Origin: Panopea generosa
Taxonomy: Eukaryota > Mollusca > Bivalvia > Adapedonta > Hiatellidae
DNA: 64,000 nucleotides
Assembly: GCA_029582155.1 (NCBI GenBank)
Contig: CM055907.1
Span: 12,432,133 to 12,496,132, forward strand
Direction: 5' to 3'
Below are positions 1 through 30,275 of this stretch, one piece after another. The notes under the pieces are model-generated. The model searched no databases. It was not told the DNA's origin and saw only the letters and a list, made by a program, of their open reading frames with translations. The translations under genes were made by a program, and so were the position numbers. Every line of letters starts with the position of its first letter. The first letter of the stretch is position 1.

Positions 1-494
1 TGTGACTGGACAGGGCTACAAACTCACAAACCCTAAATTGATAGTCAGACTTGTTACCAAGTGTATATGAAATAAGAAGGCACTTGGGACCTTTTTGCAC
101 CAATGCGGCAATATTTTCTAACGGTTTTAGATAAAAATATTACGTTATTTTCGGAAATTCCCATTTTGTTATTAAAAGCAAGTTATACGCATTAAACTGT
201 TAAGTCAATGTCATCATTGAAACACCACTGTTGTCAACACACTGAATGAGTACATGCATTTTTATGGTAACCTGGAAAAAAAAACATGTCATGTGAAACT
301 TGTGATAATGCGACGTTGTCCCAACAAACATGATAGTGTCATCAATGAAATGCAAACTGGTTCTTTTTAACTCCACCCTATTGTAAATTTATGATTTTCA
401 TTGGGAAACTTTTGAAATGCAGTTAATATATATTATACCGGTAGGTCACATAGACCACTGGCGATAGTAATTTAAATACACTCATATCTCTTAC
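1..494 (-). other. ERCC5 intron 1, partial
   Basis: AT-rich sequence downstream (minus sense) of the ERCC5 first coding exon, beginning with its donor gtaaga at 494-489. I looked on the minus strand for the second XPG exon, which would continue the N-terminal nuclease segment, and did not find it. The intron therefore probably continues past the left edge. Confidence 0.6.
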
Positions 495-582
495 CAATAG
501 CCAGTATTTTGCCCTCCAGAGACTCCAGGGGTACTGGCTTCCCTGTCGAGCTGATAAGCTGCCACAGTCCATGAACGCCCAT
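495..582 (-). CDS. ERCC5: DNA excision repair endonuclease ERCC5/XPG, first coding exon (partial gene)
   Basis: Read on the minus strand from ATG at 582, this exon encodes 29 residues plus one base. It begins [10 protein letters not shown] and continues to LEGKILAI before the donor gtaaga, ending in phase 1. The start MGVxGLW and the segment LEGKxLAxD are the hallmark N-terminus of the XPG/FEN1 family; LEGKILA is typical of XPG itself. The leftover G would open the GAx codon of the conserved aspartate in the next exon. An in-frame TAG lies 9 bases before the ATG, which supports this start. XPG is the structure-specific nuclease making the 3' incision in nucleotide excision repair in the nucleus. 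Only the N-terminal tip of a normally over 1000-residue protein is present. The gene points left, divergent from LCMT1. Confidence 0.88.
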
Positions 583-1650
583 CTTTGTCTAATTGGGGTA
601 ATTGCAGGACACAATGTCTGATGCCCTAAACATCTATCACTCCCTCAGTAGTGTAATAAGCCATTTTAATAAGCAGGTACTGTAATGGAAAAGAAAACAT
701 AAATTAATTAATGGTCAGAAGTTTTGATAATGATTGAGTCCAGGGCTAGAAATAAAAGAAAAATCAGATTATCTGATGAGTATATGTTTGGCCAGGATAA
801 GTAAGATTTTAAGACATTGAGCAATTATCTTTCATTTTACATGTAGACAGTGACTATTGTTTATATGCCTCTGATGTAAGCAATAAAAAAAAAAATTGGA
901 AAATGATGAATGAATAGCTATGACAATTTTATTAAACTTATGGTTAGATATATAATTATAGAAACAAAGTGTTTTAAAGATCTTTTATAATATTCATTTT
1001 TGGTATAAATAATAAGTCATTTTAATGTTTATTTCATAAAAATCCATTAAGATGAAAGCAATGTCACAGCAATCTTAGAATTCAGATTTCTTAAAATTGT
1101 CGTATCTTGATTGTTTTGTTATAAAAAATGATCAAACTTGACCATATATACTTAAAATGATATTGTGACCAGTGCCTGTGGCTTTATACCAGGTTCATTC
1201 ATGTGTACTTATAAACTGGTCCAATTTGTTTTGAGAATAATTTTAATACTATTTTTAACACATGTGGAAAACTCTTATAAATGCTTTTATAAAGTACCCT
1301 ACTCCCCGCTCCGGTCAAGTGTTTAGCATGCTTACTCTAGCCTCAATACAAAAAAGTACATTCCCATAATGGACTGACGAAGGGAGTCAATATTATTTAG
1401 CTTGCTCAAAGACACAGAGTTCCATTGTGGTATTTCATAAGGTTTTTTTTCAAATGCACTCCCTGGTGATTATAAGTTTAAACAATATTTTATTCATAAT
1501 AAACATGGTAGTCATATTTCAATATACACATTAAGGATAAAAAAGAAAGCTGTAACAGCTTATAATTTTGTATCTGTTTCCCCATAGGGCCTTATCCAGC
1601 AATCCTTCAGAATGGAATTAAAGCAATCGTTCCCATGTCAGAAAGAGGAA

Positions 1651-1735
1651 AATATGAAGCCAGTCTTGGACTCAAACCCAGGCCCCTTACAGGGTGAATG
1701 CCCTACTGACTGAACTAGCTGGACTGCTGACATGT
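1651..1735 (-). mobile_element. tRNA-derived SINE head
   Basis: The minus strand reads like the first half of a tRNA gene. It has an A-box-like TAGTTCAGTCAGTAGGGC and, about 30 bases on, a B-box-like GGGTTTGAGTCC. The body does not fold into a full tRNA and no acceptor stem is visible, so this is a SINE remnant rather than a working tRNA gene. A sister copy lies about 220 bases to the right. Confidence 0.65.
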
Positions 1736-1884
1736 TTCTCTTACTGCAGGTTACGTACACACTCCGACATATTTCCTCACAAATTTGAAATTCATTCCCA
1801 AATTACCAGAGAATCATGTGAATCTTTCTCGGAATATATAAACATCAGTCCTTCATTGGTTGCCAATGTTATAGAACGAGAAAA

Positions 1885-1955
1885 AATATGCAGCCAGTTG
1901 GAGACTCAAACCACCCACATACAGGGCGATTGCTTTACCGACTGAGCTATCACGG
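1885..1955 (-). mobile_element. tRNA-derived SINE head, second copy
   Basis: The minus strand shows A-box-like TAGCTCAGTCGGTAAAGC followed by B-box-like GGTTTGAGTCTCC, with the CGCCCTGT stretch between them also seen, diverged, in the copy at 1651-1735. Both copies are followed by the same flank (catttctctccttactgg type), so they probably duplicated together with that flank. Confidence 0.65.
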
Positions 1956-2473
1956 ACACATTTCTCTCCTTACTGGTTACGTATACTGGTTACGTGTGAC
2001 ATATAAAAAATAACTGATTGCACCACAGGGGTAAGTGTCAAGATACATTTTATATCCTTATAAAACGTTAAAGTATAATATTTATCATACTATACTAATA
2101 TATAAGGATATAAAATTTATGACACTACTGTACAGTAGCCCCTTTGAATTGCACAACAGCCGAAAACTATTTATAATTGATTTAAAAATTATGTTTATTA
2201 TTGAAAGCTATAAGGTTAAGGGTCATAAAATCAGTTGACACAGGACTTGTGTATTGTCTTTAAATCGCATCATAGAAGAAATCATTGTCAAAATCAACTT
2301 ACTGTTATGAGGTTGTTGTTGTTGTTGTTGTTTGAAATTGTTGACACCGCTTTCGGATCTCATGATAGTGTAATTCTCACGCTTAACCGTTCCATGGTGC
2401 AATTTGTAAACACAGAAGTTATGGATCCCTAATCAGCTATTTTTTTAATCGTATTTAATAAGTGTCATATAAA

Positions 2474-21207
<18,734 letters not shown>

Positions 21208-21575
21208 ATTTACCCAACCAGATATATAACAGACTTCTGTTTCACTAACATTTTACTTAATATATTTAAAAAACTTTATTAAATGTTGACTGGTTATTAA
21301 CTATTATATAATGAATATAAATGAAACTTTGTGTATTTTTATTGCAACCAGTCTAAAATCATGATCACTTGGCTGCTTTTATTAGATTTAAGTTTGTACT
21401 TAAATACTTCAAAGAAAAGCGTCCAAATAATAATGTTATGAGACTGGTTCCAGTACAACTGTTTATGGTTTCATTACCATTTAAAACAGAATAAGTAGTT
21501 AACTAATCAAAATGAGTGAATATGTTAAATATTTAAGTAAAACTAAATATAAAATAAAATGTTGGTTAAATAAAA
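21208..21575 (+). terminator. LCMT1 3' UTR with poly(A) signals
   Basis: The AT-rich region after the stop codon carries AATAAA at 21553-21558 and 21569-21574, the first clustered canonical signals downstream. The cleavage site itself is not visible. Confidence 0.45.
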
Positions 21576-22539
21576 GTCATTTACAGTTTCTTTACCTATA
21601 AGTGTGATGGAGCTATTCAAATAAATATGCAATGTCTGTCTGGCAACTGACAGAGAAAAGCAGATATGGCCTGTAAAGACACATGTTTTTTTCAACTACT
21701 TTTTATTCAAGCTAGATTTCTACTAAATGAAAATGTGACTCAAGTATGGAGATTTGATAATTTAAAGAAAAAATGGTCTCTTTAGACAGGTGCTTGTTTA
21801 ATTGAGGGGACTGCATACAAAGCTTTTGCTGAGCTTTTCAAACAGGTGTTTTGGTTAATATTCAATGAAAATACATGATACAGGTTTATATAAATGAATC
21901 AAGTGTTTGATTAATTCCCTTTGTTTTTGTGTGATAGTGATAAAAAGAACTTGGTTAAAAGTTGAATTGCTTATGATATAAGTTCACTGCGAAGTCATAT
22001 TCTATTGGCTAAGAAGGGTACGTAAAAAATTTCATGAATACTGGTAATTGACAGGTGTCGGAATGAGTGGTTGAAATAAAAGTCTCAAGATGCACCATTG
22101 TAAACAGGTCAATGAAACCACCTCATCATGAAATCCAAAAACTCTCATCAATTTCGCAACCGCGTATATATGAGCTTGTGTCATGTGACTTAGAGCAAGG
22201 AATTATATAGAGAAGGAAAGGCAACTGATTGAGATTTTATGAACGCTCTCACATTCACGCAAAATCTCGCAATATCTCGTTTTTAATTATCTTCACATCC
22301 ATTCATCTCAGGAACACAAATCAAACTTCTTACACTGCAGAATGAAACTGTCATCAAAACAATACCATTCGCAGCAATTTGTGTTTAAAATTGTTGAAGT
22401 ACTTGTGATTACAAAATGTATATACTGCAGCTAAAATAATGACAAATTACGATAAATTTTCCTTAAAACCTCAATATCTTTAATTCAAGAGCATTTTGCA
22501 TGATCGAAACTTGTTTAAACATCTAAAATTACATACAAC

Positions 22540-22690
22540 TTACAGTTTATGTAGGAGAATTCAGTTGCCTGTGAGTTATGAATGATAAAATATGAATACT
22601 TCTTGTGCTGTTTTATCAACACAAAGCCAGGAGATGCAAGTTTCCTATCCTTCTACATGTATACAAGTCCTTGCTTATAGTAAACAATTT
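22540..22690 (-). repeat. Interspersed repeat shared with 3715-3865
   Basis: The reverse complement contains GTAGAAGGATAGGAAACTTG, ATAAAACAGCACAAGAAG and CACAGGCAACTGAATTCTC, matching LCMT1 intron 1. Confidence 0.65.
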
Positions 22691-23839
22691 TTATATTCAA
22701 TCTATGATTCACCATTTTCTGTATGCATGATGTTTAGGCCATTATGAATTAATTGCTATATTATCATCCAAATTTTTCTTAAAACGGGGGAAGTGCATTG
22801 GGAGGATTTTATGAATTTTTTTTTTTCCCTTTTTTTTTTAAAAATAAAAAGGGTCGGACAGCGCAGGCATGATTATCTAGCAATTTACTTATTACAGCCT
22901 TACAAAATAATGTTTGTAAACTAACTCAATATCTAGTTTTGTCAATTGTTTATGGATATTTGTGGATCAAGGCTGATAATTACCTGCATATATTCAACAA
23001 AGTGACAGCTGTCTGTAATTGGATGACATGAAAAAACTAGGCAATTTTTTACCATCCTGGCATTGAATGTAACATTTGTTGCACTGGATTCATAATTAAA
23101 TTTATGTAAATGTTATTGTTTTTTATGGTGTGTTTTTTTTATGAATTATAGTTATTATAGTTTGTTCTTGGTGAATTATTTTTTATGCTTTCACAGTTTA
23201 AAACAATAAAATTAAAAGCAATAATTTCACTGCTTTAAAAAAACAACAACACTTGTTTAATTCAGATAAATAATTTCACTTGTCATGAATATTGCATTTG
23301 GCATGCTCACTTGTGACTTTGCTACTCATGACCATGTAATTTCATTGTTCACTGTTAAACATATCTGGGAAAAAAATGAATAAATGTCTTAAAATTATTT
23401 TTAACAAATAACATACGAATGGTTTCGTAGGTCAAAACCACTTAAATATGACAAAATTGATTTTTAATTTGGAGTGGTTAAGTTGAAACGAAATCCCCAT
23501 TCTTAAAATAAACATCTCTTAAATACTGCTTGGTGACCTTCACATCGTCGTTTGAATTATTTCTAAATGAAACCATTTTTACTACATGTAAACCTGTATA
23601 TTGGATCAAATTGAAATAAAAATGAAATTATGTGACACATTTAATATGTCACAAAATATGTTGTAATTTTAAGCAGGAAATCTATTTCAGTCGTACCTAA
23701 GTTTGGAAATTCCATTTCAATATACTATATTGGCATGTTTTATGTTGCAATATTAAGCGGGAAATATATGTTGTCTAACCTTGGTGCATAGCCCAAGTTA
23801 GGAAATCCCTTTTAATTTTGAAAAATCCTGATAAATTCC

Positions 23840-23945
23840 ATTTAAGAAATCGGTGTGATTTTCTGTAGCAGCACTAAGACATGTTACTTTCTAGTATTTT
23901 TTTTCCTGTAAACAGTTATTTTGATCTTCATGATTGTTGGAAGGC
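23840..23945 (+). repeat. Interspersed repeat shared with 17807-17905
   Basis: TAAGAAATCGGTGTGATTTT, GCAGCACTAAGACATGTTAC and ATGATTGTTGG match the first copy. Confidence 0.6.
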
Positions 23946-24732
23946 GAGCAAAGCTCTGACTTCCATAGCTGTCGTGCAGCCCTAGCAATCTGTTGTAAAG
24001 GTAACATATGACAGGAACCGCCATATTCATCCGACGGATAAAGTAGTTCACAAGTTTCAAAACGCATTTGCCGTAGCAGAGGACGTTTTATACAACAAAA
24101 GATTCAAAGTTTTTTATTTATTTCGCATTTTTGTTCTGTATAAAAATTTAAAGATACGGGAAGCATACAATTTCATAAATTGTTAGTGTAATTTCATTGA
24201 CTAGGGAAGGTCCTCTTTTGATTTTGATAGTAAAATAAAGAAATTAGGTTTTGGGCTATTTTTGTTGTTGATAGAAAAATGCGCCAAACTGCCATCTTAT
24301 GCAAGCAGTGTTTTGATGTTGGTGAACAGATCCATCGCTCAAAGTAATTGATTTAAATATACATACATAATTTCATATATATATTTACACTTCTTATATA
24401 CTGTTGAATTGCTACTCAATTTTTGCTGCTAATTAGTTTATCTGAACATATTTAACCGTTAATTAGGTTATCCGACCATTATGTTTGTTGTGTTTCTGTG
24501 TTGTATTTATTAGATTGATTAAATCTAGGTCACGCAAAACCGTTTATAATGCTATATATTGATAATTTATACTGAAAGCTATATGAGAATCGAACATAAC
24601 TAAAGTCAATATACGCGTAAATCTATAAGTAAATCTATAAGTTATGTTTGTTTTGTTCTGGATAAAGAGTTATGATATGTGTCGTATATTCTCAGAGAAT
24701 CAGGAACATTTTGTGCTGAATGCGTTTCAGGG

Positions 24733-25605
24733 TGCAGGACGAAGCGTACCACTGTCTTTCCATACTACTGCCTTTACATACCATAACAGGACGAAGCGTA
24801 CCACATAAAGATTATATAGTAGTAAATACCTGGTGGAACACTCGATAATATGTTGTCAACTAGGTGTGAATAACAAGTATCATTTACTCAAATCAGTCCT
24901 TTATTAAAGCAAACTGACAAAAAGAAAGTAGTAATGGGTATTATCAGGTTAATTAAATGAAAAAAATCACAATTAATTGTAAAAGAACTCTTTTTTATTT
25001 GGAACCCAATTAAGATCCTCAAACAGTACAAACTTGTAATTACACATCTTGATTAATATAATAATAAACAAGCAAATATTGTATAAGAAAAGATATTATA
25101 TAAGATTATATTAATACGTGGATATACAGGAATTCACATCAGTGTATAGTGATTTAATTCAGATACACTAAGGACGTATATGGATATACAATTAAGTACT
25201 CAAAGATATGAACTTTTTTTATTATAATAGCATTATTGCAATTTAAATACTTTAATTGGTATATTATTTTACCAAATAATACAATATAAAAGATATACTG
25301 TAACACTGGAATAAAAAAACAAACAATAAAACATGTAGTTAAATCAGAGACGTATTATAATTCATTAATATTATTTATTGGTTAAATGCATAAATATTAT
25401 TTACATATGACATTTATTGGTGTCTAGAGATAAAAAAAATTAAAATACTTCACATTTGAACAGTAAAAAAAAAAAAATATATAAAAACTGCAAACAATAC
25501 ATTAGTATTATTAAATTTTCCCTATATAATCTATATGAGGTACGCTTCATCCTAGAAACTGATACGCTTTGTCCTGGTATGATAAGGCAGTGGTACACTT
25601 CATTC
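24733..25605. mobile_element. Candidate non-autonomous DNA transposon with GAAGCGTACC ends
   Basis: The left end holds AGGACGAAGCGTACCACTG and, 50 bases on, CATACCATAACAGGACGAAG then CGTACCAC. The right end, reverse-complemented, reads GTACCACTGCCTTATCATAC then CAGGACAAAGCGTATCAG, and GGATGAAGCGTACC. The interior of about 730 bp is very AT-rich with no supported protein. Confidence 0.5.
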
Positions 25606-25689
25606 AACATTTGCATTTCGTTATCTATAAATCACAACTATTGAACTGGAGATATTAAAAGTGACTGGAGTTGTAGCACAAAATATATG

Positions 25690-25825
25690 ATTGCCAGACT
25701 GAAGATGAAAAACGAAATCTGGAGTTGAAGTTAAAACATAATATATATCTGGAGCTGAATCATTGAAATTCTTGCTTGAGGAGTTGGACAAGTTAAGAGC
25801 TCAGATGACTCATTTGAATTGTTAA
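25690..25825 (+). pseudogene. Broken coiled-coil-like reading frame
   Basis: Two overlapping frames give charged heptad-like peptides: EDEKRNLELKLKHN, then after a frame change AESLKFLLEELDKLRAQMTH and a stop at 25823. The spacing of leucines and acidic/basic residues fits a coiled coil, but no start or splice signals are visible. It may belong to the mobile element that follows at 25962. Function unknown. Confidence 0.3.
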
Positions 25826-25961
25826 TTTGTGTTTTTTTTAAGAATTTAACTTTTTTTAAATAAACAATTATTCATTCAGTGTTGGTGATTGTTTGCACAT
25901 TATTAAAAGGCACTTTAAAGCGGTGCATTCTTTTTTTTGGATGAAATAATGGGGATAGATA

Positions 25962-26360
25962 TTGAGCAGTGGAGATGTAAAATTTGTAGTTTTTCTTGGA
26001 AGCATGTGTCTATCAATACTCTATCAAATAGTCAAACGTCAGAATATGAAGGTTTTGTTTGTCAAGCTTTCATATAGCTTGATCGTGTTGATAACTTTTA
26101 TGTTGATTTTATGTGGATATGTGGAAAGGAATCCTGGACCACCACATTATCAGTTTACAAAATTCCCTGTAAATGGCAATTTTCACCAGGATCATCGAAT
26201 ATTCAGTCAATTTTCAAAGGGAAGACAGTGTGTACCTTTGTTGTTTAGCATTTTTTGCAAATGCATTATTAAAACCGTTTGATAGCTACTGTTGGAAAAG
26301 TATTGATATGGACTCTGTATTGTATGCAGGAGACTAGTTATACAGATACACAAAAGAAAT
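25962..26360 (+). pseudogene. Degraded mobile-element ORF with 2A-like NPGP motif and GRQC protease-like segment
   Basis: The open frame to 26282 has a hydrophobic stretch (about residues 8-52) ending in CGYVERNPGPP. This resembles 2A-like ribosome-skipping peptides (consensus DxExNPGP) near the N-termini of some invertebrate retroelements, with the first Asp replaced by Tyr. It is followed by GNFHQDHRIF and GRQCVPLLF. After the stop, another frame reads DMDSVLYAGD. From knowledge of the families, a GxQC motif followed by a D(L/M)D...GD block recalls cysteine protease/deubiquitinase-like domains found in large invertebrate mobile elements. Stops and frame changes mark it as non-functional. 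The family assignment is inference. Confidence 0.45.
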
Positions 26361-26534
26361 ATCAAACACCACATTCTTTTCTAAATCCCAATGAATTGCC
26401 TTCTTACTCAACATATCAGAGATCTAACTAAGTTTTCCAATTTCCCGAATCTACATTTTCGAATTAACACAAGCAGTGAGCCTTCCCGCAGGCCTTTCAG
26501 GCCTTTGATTTTTATCAATTTTAATAAGGTTCTC

Positions 26535-26735
26535 TGGGGCTGAGTGGTCTAATGTGCCATCTCAAAATCATGAAACTCTCACCCCTTTATGTGAAAAATT
26601 GTGCCAATTACTTGCGGAAGGACGATGATTCTACTCAGATTCATTCTGAGGTCTTCCTCCATCAATAAAACTGGATATGCCATATATGACCTGAAATGTG
26701 TTGAAAATGGCGTTAAACTACATTAAAAAAATGTC
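26535..26735 (+). mobile_element. tRNA-derived SINE, family B
   Basis: GGGGCTGAGTGGTCTAATGT, CATCTCAAAATCATGAAACT, the ACTTGCGGAAGGACGATG block and the tail GAAATGTGTTGAAAATGGCG then TTAAACTACATTAAAAAAA. This is the most complete family B copy in the window. Confidence 0.8.
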
Positions 26736-26807
26736 AGTATACTTCACTGAACCCAACATTAATTCTCTATGTAAACTATGTACATCAGTGTCAGATGCGT
26801 AATTACA

Positions 26808-26998
26808 GTCATACCTGTCTTAAGCAGCCAGTCAGTGAAGGAGCAAAACTGGCCTTTAAAGATAGGATGTTGCTTAATACAGGTTAATTTGCTTTAATTT
26901 GCTCTGAAAGAATGGAAATGGGAAATAGTAAATATGGCTGCTTAAGACACGTGGCTGCTTAATAGAGTTGACCGCTTACACAGGTTTGAGTGTATGTG
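26808..26998 (+). mobile_element. MITE-like palindromic element, family G
   Basis: Ends ACAGTCATACCTGTCTTAAG and CACAGGTTTGAGTGTATG form terminal inverted repeats. Internal GGCTGCTTAAGACACGTGGC mirrors the left arm. No coding sequence. Confidence 0.75.
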
Positions 26999-27309
26999 AC
27001 AGTTAAATAATATATTGCATTGTTGGAGATATAAGTTTTTATAAAATAAAGTTTTGGCTGTTGTACTGGATGTACAGGTACTGGTAGTTATTGTTTTCGT
27101 CTCATCTATGTACAAACAATACAAGATAAAAATAGACATTATAGTTATGTACATAGTCATTCAAAATAGAAATATAAGAGATGTTTCATGAAAATCAACT
27201 ATCCAAACACAACATAACAAAATTTACAAGCTAAAACTACATAATTGTGGCTACTTTTTTATTAAAAATCTGCAATGAAATTATGATTGATTAAGAAACT
27301 GAAATGATA

Positions 27310-27731
27310 TTAAAGGGATTATAATGTTAAATACAATTCCCTGTCCTAAATACACACGCCCGGCATGAAGATACACTTATAACTTAGAGATAGGTGCGTC
27401 TAAGGTGTCTAATTGCATTACCTCTTTATTATAAACGCCACGTTTTTGTTTACATTTGCCGTTTTTAACGGACCGCTTTCGGTTTCCGATCAATCATCAG
27501 ATAACATCGTAAAGACTCGTTCCCGGGCTTTGTTCGGGATGTTTACGGGGTTCAATGTAAACATTGCGCAATACTTTATTGTGGCACATATTAAAGTTTT
27601 GGCCAATATTCAACTACTGTTAATTTGATAACTTTCAAGTAAATAAAGGTTATATGTCAATACATAAGCATTATTTTGTGCACACTGCATACAGGAAAAG
27701 TCTGGATTACTTGCCAATATAATCCCTTTAA
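27310..27731. mobile_element. piggyBac-type MITE with TTAA target sites
   Basis: The left end TTAAAGGGATTATA (27310-27323) is an exact reverse complement of the right end TATAATCCCTTTAA (27718-27731). The outer TTAA on each side fits the TTAA target duplication of piggyBac-like elements. The interior is about 400 bp. The 71-codon open frame inside shows no recognisable motif and is probably incidental. Confidence 0.7.
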
Positions 27732-28064
27732 GGGCACTGTTGTGCCAATTTAGAAACGAGTATCACCTTTGATCAGATCAACGGAGAACTGAGCAGCATC
27801 AGTTACATAGATATATAAAATTAAACATAATTAAAACATGAATAATTTTCATTATATACATGGGCAAAAATTATGATATTTAAACAGGTATTAGATTTCC
27901 GAGAAGCTGAAATTGTGTTTTATTGAATTTTTATTAATCAAGTTTGTTAATGTATGTAATTAGCCAATTAACTATATGTTTTATTGAGTGTTATACTTTA
28001 ATATTAAATGATATGAAATAAAATACACATACTTCTTGTCAAATCATATTTCCTTATTGCGATT

Positions 28065-28123
28065 TAGGGTCCTACGTGGCCAAGTGGTTTAAAACACTTC
28101 CTCAAGATCACTTACAGGGCGGT
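28065..28123 (+). mobile_element. SINE family B head, interrupted
   Basis: GTCCTACGTGGCCAAGTGGT then CCTCAAGATCACTTA matches the family B head. It stops abruptly at CACTTA where the next SINE begins, so the second element probably inserted into it. Confidence 0.65.
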
Positions 28124-28280
28124 GGTGTAATGGATAGAGTGTTGGCCACTCATGCCAGAGGTTGTTGGTTCAATCCCCAGCTCGACCTGATGCCTACTCA
28201 GTTCTGGTTCTACCCAGAAAGCTGACTCGAGAGGGGTTCATATGAGCTACAAACCTCCATCGCAATTGAGCTAAAATAAA
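28124..28280 (+). mobile_element. tRNA-derived SINE, family E
   Basis: Head GGGCGGTGGTGTAATGGATA with GAGTGTTGGCC, then B-box-like GGTTCAATCCCC. The body contains GTTCTGGTTCTACCCAGAAA. It is inserted at the interrupted family B head. Confidence 0.75.
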
Positions 28281-28599
28281 TTGGTATAAACATAGATCTC
28301 TTGCCTTTTATAGCTGGACTTGTGGGTTTGAGTACAACTCTTTTAACAAAATATCTTGACTGTAGTATCCACTCGGGATAAAATTTCATTGTCTATGAAC
28401 ACTTTTATAATAGAATAAAATCAATAATGGTGACAGTTGTAATGTTAAAATACATATAAGCTCTGTTGTTTTTAGGACATGTTGCATGCAAATTCATAAA
28501 CTCTAAAGTTTGAGTTGAGTGTATACTTGAGTTGATTTGTTTTGAGAATACGGGGCCAGTATCAAAAAGAAAGGGTAACAAGTGAGACTTTTTAAGAAA

Positions 28600-29790
28600 C
28601 TTTTTTAGCTTGCCTCAGCAGAGCTTTGTGTGAGCTTTTGTAATTGCACTGCGTGTGTCATCCAAATTTTTAGTTGTGTACAACTGTTGTTTTCATTGGA
28701 TCCTCACAAAACTTACACAGTAGTTTATATAATATTTAATGCCAGAGTTACGACCCTTGAATTGTAAAAAATGTCATTTTATTTTACCTTTTGTGTATTC
28801 TAGCACCAACAGTTTGCATTGGATCCTTTTAGAAGTTGCACAGTACTTACATAACCATAATATCTCAAATAAGTTCTTGACCTGGCCAAATTGAATAATA
28901 AATATCAGAGTTATGGTCATTGAATCATCAATTATTGAATTATTTGACCTTCTATACTCTCTAGTACACGCAGTTATTATTGGATTCTCACAAAACTTGT
29001 AGTATTACGGTAGTTATACAATCGTAGTATCTTATCATAATCAGTTGTTGAACTGAACAAAAATGATAAAATATCAATATGACCATTGAATGCCAAAAAA
29101 AAATGCATTGTTTGATCTTGTGTGCATTCTAGCACCATAATATTTTTTGTATCTCAACAAAACTTTCACAGCAGTTGTACAACAATAATATCGCGGAAAA
29201 GTTCATAAAATACCAACTCTGATAATTACTGACGGATTTGTGGCCCTTGAATTGTAAAAAGGTATTATTTTGACCTTGTGTGCATTATAGCTACAACAGT
29301 TCTCATTTGATCCTTACAAACAACTTGCACAAAAGTTTTTTTGTCATAATTTCTCAGCAAAGTTCTTGCTCCATCAAAACTGATGTTATGTAAACTCTAT
29401 TACCGACATTTAAGCTAACCTGGGCGAAACTCAAAATTAGCTATTCTGCTATCTTGTACGTCATCCTTTAACTCTTAAAGTTATGTGCATTTTACACTTA
29501 GCCTGCATATTTCAATGTATCGGATCGTCACCAAACTTACTATGTAGTACTAACTACATTATCTCGGACAAGTTCTGGAACTGGTAAAATTGGATGATTC
29601 TTGCCTTGAGAAATAAAAATGCACTATTTGACTTTGTGTGCATTCTAGCACCTGCATTTTTCACAGGACTCGTACCAAAGTGTTTTACTACCGTAATATC
29701 TCGGACAAATTCTTGAAATGGTCCGATAATTTACACTAGAGTTGTGGCCCATGAATCGTTAAAAATGTATACATTGTATACACGTTAGCA
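28600..29790 (+). repeat. Diverged tandem repeat of about 150 bp, about seven to eight units
   Basis: Units share GTGTGCATTCTAGCACCA, TTGGATCCTCACAAAACTTG, CAGTAGTT, ATATCTC(A/G)GACAAGTTC, GGATGAT and TTATGGCCCTTGAATTGTA. Strong divergence between units suggests an old array or the internal part of a mobile element. No gene. Confidence 0.8.
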
Positions 29791-29801
29791 CTTGTTTTAT
29801 G

Positions 29802-30068
29802 TTCACGGTGGCGAACCCACCTGACTTTATGTTATGTAGTTGTGCATGAATGAATGAATAGGGTTTTACGGCGTACCAACACATAGGTTATTCGACACCA
29901 GTGTAGTTGTTCAAAAGATCGAGAAAAACTGCCCGCTTCAGGTAACGTTTTTGCAGATATCTTTCTTTATATGTCATGGACATTCACGAATCAAAGACGC
30001 ACGCACTTTTCCTGCGATTTATTGCACCACTCCATAGCATGAAGTCACTTGGGTTCGCCACCATGAGT
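29802..30068. mobile_element. MITE with GGTGGCGAACCCA terminal inverted repeats
   Basis: The left end CACGGTGGCGAACCCA matches the reverse complement of the right end (CATGGTGGCGAACCCA) with one difference. A second copy lies at 49095-49437 and shares CACTCCATA and GGTAAC near the ends. No transposase. Confidence 0.75.
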
Positions 30069-30169
30069 ACATAGTTATATAAACATAATATCAGAGACAA
30101 CTTTTTATGAATCGGATATATTGTCACGATACTAGTTAGATTTGTTTGGCATGGTCTCCTATACCACGA

Positions 30170-30275
30170 ATTGGGTCATCGTCGGATACCCACGCGTAAT
30201 CCATTCTGATACTCTCCATTTATGATGGATGAAGAGTATCGGAGTTGACACCCCCGGAAATCCAGGCGATGGATG
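30170..30275. mobile_element. Internally deleted copy of the 40455-40725 element
   Basis: The left arm GTCGGATACCCACGCGTAAT then CCATTCTGATACTCTCCATT is followed directly by the right arm GATGGATGAAGAGTATCGGA, forming a hairpin. In the copy at 40455-40725 the same two arms are about 200 bases apart. Confidence 0.6.

Larger units (their letters stand above)
583..2473. promoter_or_regulatory. Divergent spacer between ERCC5 and LCMT1
   Basis: About 1.9 kb separates the two divergent start codons, so it must hold the promoters and 5' leaders of both genes. It is AT-rich, with no clear TATA box or CpG-rich core that I can defend. It contains two tRNA-derived SINE heads (listed separately) and a short GTT microsatellite at about 2310-2332. 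A pyrimidine run ending in taataag at about 2440-2461 could be an acceptor for a 5'-UTR intron of LCMT1. No other gene is seen. Confidence 0.5.
21576..24720. other. Gene-free spacer with scattered repeats
   Basis: No exon or long frame that I can support. It contains the reversed copy of the 3715-3865 repeat (22540-22690) and a copy of the 17807-17905 repeat (23840-23945). The rest is AT-rich sequence with homopolymer runs, for example the T-runs at about 22817-22840. A segment at about 23940-24070 is less AT-rich, but no gene is recognised there. Confidence 0.5.

Noticed and set aside
1651-1955. Two tRNA genes
   Set aside because: A- and B-box-like motifs are present but no acceptor stem pairing or full cloverleaf could be drawn; they are repeat-family heads.
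27413-27628. A 71-residue frame inside the TTAA-flanked element as a transposase or gene
   Set aside because: Too short, with no catalytic motif and no similarity I recognise.
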